This document shows, one piece after another, positions 35,061-42,631 of a stretch of DNA of 60,435 nucleotides. Position 1 is the first letter of the stretch. Each line of letters begins with the position of its first letter. Under the pieces are notes generated by a model that ran no database searches, had not been told where the DNA came from, and saw only the letters and a program-made list of their open reading frames with translations. A program made the translations under genes and the position numbers. The DNA comes from Lachnospiraceae bacterium. Lineage in GTDB: Bacteria; Bacillota; Clostridia; Lachnospirales; Lachnospiraceae. The stretch spans positions 1 to 60,435 of the forward strand of contig JAFUYB010000008.1 of the NCBI GenBank assembly GCA_017470735.1, read 5' to 3'.

Positions 35061-35248
35061 CATGCAACACTTTGTATAAACTGTTGCATGATTTCCTTAC
35101 CTGCTTATTATATCGGCACTTCCGGGTTTTACACAACCCCTTTTTTTAACTTTTTTTCTGTTTTTTTGTGATTTTTCTTATCGCAATATTTCCCTATTTT
35201 ATAAGGAAAACGAAGATCCATGCAACAGTTTATACAAAGTGTTGCATG
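35061..35248. repeat. 30-bp inverted repeat pair around an AT-rich core
   Basis: The 30 bp at 35061-35090 (CATGCAACACTTTGTATAAA then CTGTTGCATG) recur exactly in inverse orientation at 35219-35248. Each copy is itself a partial palindrome (CATGCAACA...TGTTGCATG). The 128 bp between are AT-rich with long T tracts (35141-35168). The layout suits a replication origin, a recombinase or excisionase binding region, or a strong operator pair close to the left end of the element. No gene lies inside. Confidence 0.75.
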
Positions 35249-35252
35249 ACAT

Positions 35253-35530
35253 ATCATCAAATGCTTGCATTTGGTGATTCACCTTAACACCGCGCGAGCG
35301 GTGGAAAGCCAAAGTGATAATGGTTGCGGAGGGGAAGGAGGTTGTGGTAACGCAACCGATAGGGCGGAAAGCCCGAAGAGCTCAAACTGAATAGCAACTC
35401 AAAAACAAAGCAACAAGCCCGTCCATGGATGGGCGGGAGCGACACAAGGGCGGTCACGAAGTGACAGATTCCTTGTGTCAGGATGAACGACCCACCCATA
35501 GGGTGAGGGAGGGAATCCTAAAAACAACTA
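35253..35530 (+). ncRNA. Hairpin-rich leader of the ICE (candidate structured RNA or oriT)
   Basis: At least five hairpins follow each other: CAAATGC/GCATTTG (35259-35273), CACCGC/GCGGTG (35288-35304), GGTTG/CAACC and GGGC/GCCC (35339-35373), ACAAGG...TCCTTGT enclosing GTCAC/GTGAC (35442-35478), and CCCACCC/GGGTGAGGG (35489-35508). No frame has credible coding content. It could be one structured transcript reaching the terminators downstream, or double-strand features of a transfer origin. Confidence 0.4.
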
Positions 35531-35563
35531 CTAAACAAATCAAATTCAAGGAGGAAAAGGATT

Positions 35564-35581
35564 ATGGCGAATCCGTTATAA
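35564..35581 (+). CDS. Five-codon leader peptide ORF (MANPL)
   Basis: AAGGAGG (35548-35554) stands nine bases before ATG-GCG-AAT-CCG-TTA-TAA. Such a strong ribosome site on a five-codon ORF directly before a long terminator hairpin is the arrangement of transcription or translation attenuators, as ahead of tet(M) or erm genes. Ribosome stalling here would let polymerase pass into repA. This is inference from layout. Confidence 0.5.
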   Translation: MANPL

Positions 35582-35583
35582 TA

Positions 35584-35645
35584 GGACCAAGTCGTGGGAA
35601 GCCTTTGAAATCAAGGGCTGACAGACTTGGTTCTTATTTTTTTAC
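35584..35645 (+). terminator. Leader terminator 1
   Basis: GGACCAAGTC (35584-35593) pairs with GACTTGGTTC (35624-35633). An inner stem AGCCTTTGA/TCAAGGGCT fits inside, and the hairpin is followed by TTATTTTTTT. It begins three bases after the five-codon ORF. Confidence 0.8.
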
Positions 35646-35793
35646 TCTTTTCCAGTGGATGTAAAGAGTAACGGCGCCATTACAGGTACATCTATTTTAG
35701 GCCAATACAGCCCTTTTGTCACGGATTTTTCTTGATCCGAAAAAGGGCGTGTCAGCCTATGGAAATACTATGCATCTTTTTGATGCGGCAACC

Positions 35794-35840
35794 GGGGGAC
35801 ATTTCCGTTTAACTTCAGATGGAGACGTCCCCCTTTTTTG
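35794..35840 (+). terminator. Leader terminator 2
   Basis: GGGGGAC (35794-35800) pairs with GTCCCCC (35826-35832), followed by TTTTTT. It stands just before the first ICE gene, so transcription into repA must pass two terminators. Confidence 0.7.
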
Positions 35841-35871
35841 TTTTCCGATAAGCAAGCAAGGAGGTGACAAG

Positions 35872-36042
35872 GTGCTTAAACTCAGGCTGATGGGACGCAC
35901 GAATGACATCAAGTGGTACAGGAAGATCCTTGACCGCGACAGCAGGGTGCGCGTGATTGAGCATTCGCAGATACTGCCGCTGGGCAACAGCGGGCGGTAT
36001 TTCCGCGGATACTCCCAGGTGGAAAGGACGGACAAAAAATAG
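35872..36042 (+). CDS. Small conserved ICE protein of unknown function
   Basis: The 56-residue product (LKLRLMGRTNDIKWYRKILDRD... ending YSQVERTDKK) begins at a GTG with GGAGG eight bases upstream; the longer ATG frame from 35716 crosses a terminator hairpin and is rejected. Small proteins of this type with a LMGxxxDIxW opening precede repA in many Clostridial conjugative elements. No catalytic motif is visible; it may be a regulator or nucleic-acid binder. Confidence 0.65.
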   Translation: MLKLRLMGRTNDIKWYRKILDRDSRVRVIEHSQILPLGNSGRYFRGYSQVERTDKK

Positions 36043-36058
36043 AAGAAAGGACAGCGTC

Positions 36059-37117
36059 ATGGCAGAAAACAAAGGGCAACAGGCAGGCGGATTTGATTAT
36101 TATTACGGACAGGAGGGCGACCAGTTTTCTTTTTTCCGCATTCCGCGCGTGCTGATCAAGGACAGGCGTTTTGCGGACCTTTCCAGCGACGCGAAGCTGC
36201 TCTACGGGCTGCTGCTCGACCGGATGGCACTTTCCCGCAGCAACGGATGGCTGGATGCGGACAACCGTGTTTACATCATCTACACGATGCAGGAAATCCG
36301 GGAGGATCTTGGCTGCGGAAAAGACAAGGCCATAAAGACGATGGCGGAGCTGGATTCCGCCAAGGGCATCGGCCTGGTAGAGAGGAAACGGCGCGGACTT
36401 GGACTGCCGGATATCCTCTACATCAAGAACTTCATCGTAAAAAAGTCTGTAAAGCCGGATAAATCCGCAGAGTCCGGCAATACCGGCTTCAAGAAGTCGG
36501 AGAAGCAGACTTCAGGAGGTCGGGGAAACCGTACACCGGATGTCGGCGATCCCGAAACCAAGAGGTCGGAAAAACAGACTTCAAGAATGCGGGAAAACCG
36601 TCCTCCGGAGGTCGGCAATCCCGAAGCAAATTATAATAAAACAAATGATACTGACAGCAGCCATATCTTATCCATCCATAGGGATACGTCTGGTACGAAA
36701 ATGTACCCGGCGGAGGGGGATGACGGATTGATGGATGATGATACGGTATTGGCACAGATCCGCAGTAACATCGGATATGACAGCCATATGCTCCACGATG
36801 GGGATGGCGACCGCCAATGTTACTGCGAGCTGTACCGGGTCATTGCCGACGTGATACGGGGGCATCCCGAAACGGTCAGGATCGGAGACAGTGTTTTCCC
36901 GTATGATGTTGTAAGGTCAAGGATGATGAAACTGACCGACGAGCATATGGAGTATGTGCGCCAGTGCATCCTTGATAATGCAAGGGAAATCCGCAGCATG
37001 AAAAAATACATGCTTGCCGCGCTGTATAATGCGCCTGCGACGATGGCGACCTATTACACGCAGCTAGTCCGGCACGACATGTACGGGGGAGGCTGGCAGG
37101 AAAGAGGGATTATCTGA
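36059..37117 (+). CDS. repA: Replication initiator protein A (RepA_N family)
   Basis: The 352-residue protein has the RepA_N winged-helix DNA-binding domain at residues 15-130 (FSFFRIPRVLIKDRRFADLSSDAKLLYGLLLDRM, then YTMQEIREDLGCGKDKAIKTMAELD). A linker with two copies of a SEKQTSxxRxNRxPxVGxPE repeat follows (about 140-190), and then a C-terminal helical domain. It would start replication of the excised circular element. The ATG at 36059 follows AAAGGA; the frame is open further upstream but has no better start. The repeats vary between elements. Confidence 0.88.
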   Translation: MAENKGQQAGGFDYYYGQEGDQFSFFRIPRVLIKDRRFADLSSDAKLLYGLLLDRMALSRSNGWLDADNRVYIIYTMQEIREDLGCGKDKAIKTMAELDSAKGIGLVERKRRGLGLPDILYIKNFIVKKSVKPDKSAESGNTGFKKSEKQTSGGRGNRTPDVGDPETKRSEKQTSRMRENRPPEVGNPEANYNKTNDTDSSHILSIHRDTSGTKMYPAEGDDGLMDDDTVLAQIRSNIGYDSHMLHDGDGDRQCYCELYRVIADVIRGHPETVRIGDSVFPYDVVRSRMMKLTDEHMEYVRQCILDNAREIRSMKKYMLAALYNAPATMATYYTQLVRHDMYGGGWQERGII

Positions 37118-37227
37118 TACGGGAGATGAAAACAGGATATAGCTTTTGGCAGCGGCGGCATTTGCATGAGAAAAATCAAGCGGGCGCCGCATTTTTATTT
37201 TATGGATTAACAGGAGAAAGAGGGACA

Positions 37228-37809
37228 ATGGAGGCAAGAATCAAAAGACAGAGGCAGCCCACGGCACAGAAGTCCGGGGAAAAGGAACAAAGGGTGCAGC
37301 ATCGGGAGGATGACAGGAAAAAGCAGCGAAGCAGGAGGAAAAAGGGGCTTATCATAGCTATCCTGGCAGTGGCAATCATAATGCTGATCCTGCTTTTCGT
37401 GAAAGGCTGCTCGGCAGGCAATCTGCCGCTGTCCCCGCCGGACTACGAGGAGGACGCAAGCGGGCTTGGAGATGATGGCAGCATTGATGACACGCACGGA
37501 GACGACACCCGCATCAACCTCGCCGTGATGGATGACTGCACGGTGAACAGGGACTTTCCGGATTTTACGGTGGCTTATCCGAGCCAGAACCATTATGACA
37601 TAGAAATATCTTTCAGGGATCAGGAATCGGGAAAGGAGGTCTATCGGACGAAACGCATCCGGAGGGGAACGGTCGCCGCTATCCCGGGATACACGTTTCT
37701 CAAATCCGGGAAGAATAAGCTGGATGCAGTAATCGCCGTGTACGATCCTGACACCTGGGAGATGGAAAACGAGGCGACGACAATGAAGATTGCGGTAACA
37801 AAGGAATGA
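37228..37809 (+). CDS. ICE membrane protein of unknown function
   Basis: The 193-residue product has a basic N-terminus (RQRQPTAQKSGEKEQR...KKQRSRRKKG) and one transmembrane helix at about residues 41-62 (LIIAILAVAIIMLILLFVKG). An acidic linker and a folded extracellular part follow (NFAVMDD-like DDCTVNRDFPDFTVAYPSQ, YDIEISFRDQESGKEVYRT). ATG 37228 is preferred over 37126 because the upstream segment lacks similarity to membrane proteins and GAGGGA lies near. The gene belongs to a block of exported proteins; I do not recognise the family. Confidence 0.6.
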   Translation: MEARIKRQRQPTAQKSGEKEQRVQHREDDRKKQRSRRKKGLIIAILAVAIIMLILLFVKGCSAGNLPLSPPDYEEDASGLGDDGSIDDTHGDDTRINLAVMDDCTVNRDFPDFTVAYPSQNHYDIEISFRDQESGKEVYRTKRIRRGTVAAIPGYTFLKSGKNKLDAVIAVYDPDTWEMENEATTMKIAVTKE

Positions 37810-37822
37810 AATGGAGGGACTT

Positions 37823-38431
37823 ATGGAAACGAGGATCAGAGGAAGCAAGAGAAGAATGGCGGCAATCATGCTGGCGGCAGCCATGCTGTGCAGCACAGAA
37901 ACAATGGCGGTATCCGCATCGGAGACCACGACATACACTTTGGATGATGACAATACATCGAAGACCGGCAGCGTGACGGCGAAGTTCACGATCGGCGACA
38001 CGGAACTGTCCGCGCTGGGCTATACGACGACGGTATCCATCCCGAACGAGGTGGCGCTGACCTTAAAGGACGGGAAATTCAGCGGCACGGGATACATCGG
38101 CGTGTCGGGCATCATTGACTCCGCGCAGACGATCAGCATCAGCATCGACACGGACAATGCGGCATACAAGGTCGTCAAGGGACCGCTCGGGTATTCCAAG
38201 GACTTGTCGTCATTATCGCCGGATAAATTCTATGAGCATCTGGGCAAGAACGGCTGGTCGGCATCGCAGACGCACGCGAACCTTGAGGACAAGACGGCGG
38301 GCAAGGCCATCAGCGCATGGACGGAGCCGGGAACCATCGAGGTATCCATCGACGGCAAGGCGTTCGTGCCGCGTTACAAGGGAAATTATTCCACGGCCAT
38401 CCCGCTTACCATCGAGCTGAAAGGGGCGTAA
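37823..38431 (+). CDS. Secreted ICE protein of unknown function
   Basis: The 202-residue product begins with a signal peptide (METRIRGSKRRMAAIMLAAAML, cleavage near AVSAS). A beta-rich domain follows (GSVTAKFTIGDTELSALGYTTTVSIPNEVALTLKDGKFSG, ISISIDTDNAAYKVVKG), ending NYSTAIPLTIELKGA. The closing pattern resembles that of the protein at 38873 (EYSMAIPVELKYG), so both may share an Ig-like or WxL-like surface fold. GGAGGG precedes the ATG at 37823. Possibly part of the cell-surface apparatus of conjugation. Confidence 0.65.
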   Translation: METRIRGSKRRMAAIMLAAAMLCSTETMAVSASETTTYTLDDDNTSKTGSVTAKFTIGDTELSALGYTTTVSIPNEVALTLKDGKFSGTGYIGVSGIIDSAQTISISIDTDNAAYKVVKGPLGYSKDLSSLSPDKFYEHLGKNGWSASQTHANLEDKTAGKAISAWTEPGTIEVSIDGKAFVPRYKGNYSTAIPLTIELKGA

Positions 38432-38435
38432 TGAC

Positions 38436-38855
38436 ATGGGGCAGGCTGCATCTTGCAGTGACATGTTCACGGACGATGAATTACGGCGGGAGTATTACCG
38501 CATGCTGCGCAGGGAGCGGTACCAGGAGGAGCAGAAGAAGCGGCACGGCGTGATCAGCCTTGATGCGGCAGGCTATAACACGCATTTTCTATCGACAAGA
38601 AATTATCTTGAATCCGGGACAGAGACGGCAATGGTAAAAAGGCTTTATGCGGACATACTGCATGAGGAGCTGGCCAGGCTCCCGCCCTGGGACCGGAGGA
38701 TGATCGGCCTGCTGTATTTTTCGGGCAGGACGGTCAAGGAAACCGCCCGGCTCCTCGGATGCAGCCGGGGGAAGATATTCCTGCACAGGAAGAAGGCATT
38801 TGAAAAAATCAAAAGACGCTTTGAAGCGGAAGACATAAAGGAGAGCATGGGATAG
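38436..38855 (+). CDS. Sigma-70 family factor (region 4), ICE-encoded
   Basis: The 139-residue protein ends in a sigma region 4 helix-turn-helix (HEELARLPPWDRRMIGLLYFSGRTVKETARLLGCSRGKIFLHRKKAFEKIKRRF) and has a short helical N-terminus without a clear region 2. Small sigma-like regulators of this kind are usual in Tn916- and Tn1549-type elements, where they control transfer genes. It sits five bases after the secreted protein gene in the same operon. Confidence 0.8.
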   Translation: MGQAASCSDMFTDDELRREYYRMLRRERYQEEQKKRHGVISLDAAGYNTHFLSTRNYLESGTETAMVKRLYADILHEELARLPPWDRRMIGLLYFSGRTVKETARLLGCSRGKIFLHRKKAFEKIKRRFEAEDIKESMG

Positions 38856-38872
38856 CAAGAGGAGGACATGTT

Positions 38873-39439
38873 TTGAAGAAAATCATCAGGATTTTTATGG
38901 CCGCTGCCTTTGCCGTTTTGGCAATCGGGATGGGAAGCGGCACAAGGGCATACGCCGCAGACAGCGCAATAACGGTCAGGATGGAGCCGCAGATAAAGCT
39001 TGCGCTGGACAAAAGCGACAAGGCAAACTCCAAGCTGTACGGGGAAGCCGTATTGTATGAGCTAAGCAACGATGAGATGGCGCACCGCATTGTTTCGGCC
39101 GTGCTGCCGGATGCCTATACCCTTGCCACGCCGAAAGGCGAGTCGGATGCACCGGAGGGAACCGAAGTTACCGTTTCAGGTGTTTTATCGGCAAGGCGGG
39201 GCTGGCACAATGCCCGGGCGTCCGAATCGGGGAATGGTCCGGTCCATAAGTCAAGGATTGCCGTGACGATCCCTTTTACAGGGGATTTTGCAAAATGGGG
39301 TGCCGGGGAGTATTCAATGGCGATCCCGGTCGAACTGAAATACGGTGAATGCTATGGCTCGTACAGCGGTTCTTATGATTTCACGTCCTGGGAGGAGATG
39401 GAGAAGGAACGGCGGCTATCAGCGGTACGGCTACGGTGA
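38873..39439 (+). CDS. Secreted ICE protein, probable N-terminal partner of the LRR protein
   Basis: A TTG start with GGAGG seven bases upstream gives 188 residues with a signal peptide (MKKIIRIFMAAAFAVLAIGM, cleavage after AYA). A beta-rich domain follows (ITVRMEPQIKLALDKSDK, RIAVTIPFTGDFAKWGAGEYSMAIPVELKYG). It ends in a low-quality tail, ERRLSAVRLR, overlapping the start of the LRR gene by four bases. The LRR gene has no signal peptide of its own, and the frame next to this one reads GDGEGTAAISGTATVTSV into it, so the two ORFs may be halves of one secreted protein split by a frameshift. Confidence 0.65.
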   Translation: MKKIIRIFMAAAFAVLAIGMGSGTRAYAADSAITVRMEPQIKLALDKSDKANSKLYGEAVLYELSNDEMAHRIVSAVLPDAYTLATPKGESDAPEGTEVTVSGVLSARRGWHNARASESGNGPVHKSRIAVTIPFTGDFAKWGAGEYSMAIPVELKYGECYGSYSGSYDFTSWEEMEKERRLSAVRLR

Positions 39440-42090
39440 CATCCGTTACAAAGACGGACGCATATCTGGAAATATCACCGGCATTCACGGCACTGGCGTC
39501 AGACTTTGCAAAGAACGCGGCCTACAGAGAGGTATGGATTCCGCCCGCCGTGACGGACGCCAGCTATGCCATGAGGGCAAGCAGCGTCGAAAAGGTCATC
39601 TTCGCGGAAGGATTCACGGAGATTCCGATGAGGGCCTGCTACGGGGCCGAAAACCTGAAGGCAGCGGTCATACCGGAGGGCGTGGAGACCATGCACAAGT
39701 CCGTGTTCTGCAACTGCGTCAGGCTGACGAAACTGCCGCTTCCATCCACGCTGAAGACGCTGGAGGAATACGTGTTTTACGGGTGCACATCCATAACGGA
39801 GGCTGACCTTCCGGCATCGCTGGAAAAGATAGGCGTATATTGCTTTGAGAACTGCAGCGGCATGAGGAAGCTGGCGGTCAATTCGGATATTGCCGTGACC
39901 GGGAACACTTCCATCTCAAAACGGTCGCCGTTTCAGGGATGTTCTTTGGAGGAGGCTGTATTTTCGGAGGGCGTGACGGCAGTAGCAGGTTATTTTCTTG
40001 CATACGCGTGCGAAGACGTGACGAAGCTTGCGCTGCCATCCACGCTTACTGCCATACAAAAAAACGCCTTTTACGGGTGCTCTTCGCTGCAAAGCCTTTC
40101 GCTGCCGGCATCCCTTACGTCTTTGGGCGCATCCTGTTTTGCAGGCGGCGCCTCGCTGTCGGATGTCACGGTACATTCCGACCTGAAGCTGGATGTCGGC
40201 ATTGCCGAGGGGTATCCGTTTGACGGGTCGGCGGCAAGCCGCATCACTTTTGCGGAGGGCGTGACGAAAATACCGGGCGGGATATTTGACGGTGGCTGTG
40301 CCAACGCCACGGAAGTCTACCTTCCGACGACGCTTAAAACATTGGGATCAAGGGCATTCCGTAACGCTACATCACTAAAGGAGATAACCATCCGTTCCGA
40401 TATCGCCATGTCCTATCTTTACAACAGGGAAGGCTCATTTGCATACGCGCCCCTGGAAAAGGTCGTGGCGGAGGAAGGCGTGACAAAGCTGCCGGGCTAT
40501 ATTTTCATGGGAGCGAGCAGCAGCTTAAAGGAAATCATACTGCCGGAAACACTGGTTTCCATCGGAGCAAGCACGTTCGACAGCTGCGGCGAATTGGAGG
40601 AGCTCGTGCTGCCAAAATCATTAAAAAACATAAGTGAAAATGCTTTCAAAGGGGCCGCGTCGTTAAAGTCCGTACACATCAGAAGCAACCTGAAGCTGAC
40701 AAAGGACTTGTCGATGGCTTCGCCGTTCACGGATTCCGGTCTGGAGGAAATCACCGTGGACGAGGGCGTGACATCCATACCGGGAGCGCTGTTTGAAGGA
40801 GGATGCGCCCGCCTTGTCTCCTTGTACCTTCCCACGACGCTGACTACGCTTGGATCCATGGCCTTCAACGGAGCCGCCTCACTGAAAGAGCTGACCGTCC
40901 GGTCAGACATCAAGATGAAATATGTCTTTTTCCGTGACGGGGCATTCAAGGACTCGGCTTTGGAAAAGATAGCGGTCGAAGACGGGGTGACCAAGGTGTC
41001 CGGATACATATTCACGGGAGGCTGCGCAAACTTAAGGGAGCTGGACCTGCCGGATTCCCTCGTCTCGGTCGGGCCGTCGGCATTTGACAGATGCCCCGGG
41101 CTGGAAGCACTGGAGCTTCCGGGATCAATGCGTTCCATGGGAGAATACGCCTTCCGGGGGGCGGAGTCCTTAAAGGAACTGCACATAAGGTCAAACCTGA
41201 AAGTGACGAAAGACCTGTACACGGCGTCGCCGTTTGCCGGTTCCGGCCTGGAGGAAATCACCGTGGACGGGGGCGTGACAAAGATACCGGACAATTTGTT
41301 TGCCGGGGGATGCAGCAGGGTGAAAAGGCTCGTCCTGCCGGAAACCGTGACAGGCATCGGGCGCTGTGCCTTTGAAGGCTGTGAGGCCCTGGAAGAACTG
41401 TCCCTGCCGGCATCGTTACAGACAGTAGACAGCGCGGCTTTCAAGGGATGCGCTTCGCTGACAGAGCTTTCTGTCAATTCCGACATTGCAGTGGACGGGA
41501 CATCATACGGCTATCCTTTTTCGCCGGGCGGAATAACGGCAGTGCGGTTTAAGGACGGCATTCCCAAAATAGGAGCGTTATATCTGTCCAATCAGGATAA
41601 CGGTGCGATGACGGCATACATTCCCAAAAGCGTGACAAGCATAGACGCCAATGCATTTAAGGACGTGGAAGTGAACGTTGTTTATGGCGGAACCACGGAG
41701 GACTGGGCGGAGGTGGCCCTGAATGGATTGGAACCCGCAAGCGTGGCTTGCAGCAACGGGAGTCTGACGGCCACGGCATCCTTGATGCCGGCAGCGGCTG
41801 GGGCGGATGGCGGCACTCCGGCGGAGGAAGAACAGGCAGTTACAATAGCACCGGCTGCGCCGGAGGCAGAAGAAATCACGGATGAATCCGCGGCATCAAC
41901 GGAAGGCGGTGAGCCGGTCACGGATGCCTTGGATGAGGATTCCGACCGGGATGAACCGGACGACGGCGATGACGGAGACGGAAACGCGGAATCTGAGGAA
42001 GATCCTGCGGATACGCCGTTTGGCGGACTGCCGGATGCGGATATTCCACAAGAAGCGTTAATCGGGGACGAGGAAGGAGAAGAGGATTAA
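39436..42090 (+). CDS. BspA-like leucine-rich-repeat surface protein
   Basis: The 884-residue product consists of about 30 LRR_5 (BspA/TpLRR) units of the form LxxLxLPxTLxxIGxxAFxxCxxLxxLxLP, from residue 30 to about 760, followed by an acidic Pro/Glu/Asp-rich tail. Such proteins are surface adhesins. No signal peptide, LPXTG or membrane anchor is visible in this frame. It starts with a GTG overlapping the previous stop (GTGA) and has no ribosome site, so it depends on coupling or on a frameshift from the upstream secreted ORF. The repeats are similar at DNA level and could recombine. Confidence 0.8.
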   Translation: MTSVTKTDAYLEISPAFTALASDFAKNAAYREVWIPPAVTDASYAMRASSVEKVIFAEGFTEIPMRACYGAENLKAAVIPEGVETMHKSVFCNCVRLTKLPLPSTLKTLEEYVFYGCTSITEADLPASLEKIGVYCFENCSGMRKLAVNSDIAVTGNTSISKRSPFQGCSLEEAVFSEGVTAVAGYFLAYACEDVTKLALPSTLTAIQKNAFYGCSSLQSLSLPASLTSLGASCFAGGASLSDVTVHSDLKLDVGIAEGYPFDGSAASRITFAEGVTKIPGGIFDGGCANATEVYLPTTLKTLGSRAFRNATSLKEITIRSDIAMSYLYNREGSFAYAPLEKVVAEEGVTKLPGYIFMGASSSLKEIILPETLVSIGASTFDSCGELEELVLPKSLKNISENAFKGAASLKSVHIRSNLKLTKDLSMASPFTDSGLEEITVDEGVTSIPGALFEGGCARLVSLYLPTTLTTLGSMAFNGAASLKELTVRSDIKMKYVFFRDGAFKDSALEKIAVEDGVTKVSGYIFTGGCANLRELDLPDSLVSVGPSAFDRCPGLEALELPGSMRSMGEYAFRGAESLKELHIRSNLKVTKDLYTASPFAGSGLEEITVDGGVTKIPDNLFAGGCSRVKRLVLPETVTGIGRCAFEGCEALEELSLPASLQTVDSAAFKGCASLTELSVNSDIAVDGTSYGYPFSPGGITAVRFKDGIPKIGALYLSNQDNGAMTAYIPKSVTSIDANAFKDVEVNVVYGGTTEDWAEVALNGLEPASVACSNGSLTATASLMPAAAGADGGTPAEEEQAVTIAPAAPEAEEITDESAASTEGGEPVTDALDEDSDRDEPDDGDDGDGNAESEEDPADTPFGGLPDADIPQEALIGDEEGEED

Positions 42091-42130
42091 GAGAGCGGAA
42101 CAATCCCGGATACGAAAGGAGGTGGACAGC

Positions 42131-42631
42131 TTGCAGGACGAGGTTGACGAGAAGTGCGTAGGGGTGACGGTAGAGGCATCCCGTATGACGGCGGGGGTTT
42201 TGGCGGATGCCCTGCGGAAGGTCATTGCGGACATGGAATCGCATAGGAACCGTCATGGCGGCAGGGAAGGTAAGTCCTATAAAGGCAAGGTCAGCGTGGA
42301 GGAGCTGGCAACGGGGAGCGGTGAAATATCCAACATTGAGATCACGGACGGGAACATCCGCTCATTTGAGAGGTTCGCCAGGAAATACGGCGTGACCTAT
42401 TCCCTGATGAAGGACAGGTCGAGGGAACCGCCGCGGTACATGGTATTTTTCAAAGCAAAGGACGTATCGCAGATGGAGGCGGCTTTCAAGGAATATACGG
42501 GATGGCAGATGAAGAGAAAAGAGAACGCAAAGCCGTCCGTGATAAAGAAGCTTCGTGAAAAAGTGGCAATAGCGGCAAGGTTGCCAAGGAAGGAGAAAAC
42601 TAAGGAAAAGACGAGGGAAGGCGTAAGATGA
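42131..42631 (+). CDS. pcfB: PcfB family conjugation protein
   Basis: The 166-residue protein (DEVDEKCVGVTVEASRMTAGVLADALRKVIADM, SIEELATGSG-like VSVEELATGSGEISNIEI, FARKYGVTYSLMKDRSREPPRYMVFFKAKD) matches the PcfB/DUF3801 type. It works with the coupling protein, probably in recruiting the relaxosome. TTG 42131 is preferred because GGAGG lies eight bases upstream; the GTG at 42122 overlaps that site. The stop overlaps the coupling protein start (ATGA). Confidence 0.85.
   Translation: MQDEVDEKCVGVTVEASRMTAGVLADALRKVIADMESHRNRHGGREGKSYKGKVSVEELATGSGEISNIEITDGNIRSFERFARKYGVTYSLMKDRSREPPRYMVFFKAKDVSQMEAAFKEYTGWQMKRKENAKPSVIKKLREKVAIAARLPRKEKTKEKTREGVR

Noticed and set aside
35425-35664. 79-codon ORF in the ICE leader
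   Set aside because: It runs through hairpins and a terminator and shows no protein-like content.
40497-41486. Minus-strand ORF of 329 codons opposite the LRR gene
   Set aside because: Produced by the regular LRR repeat codons; no ribosome site.
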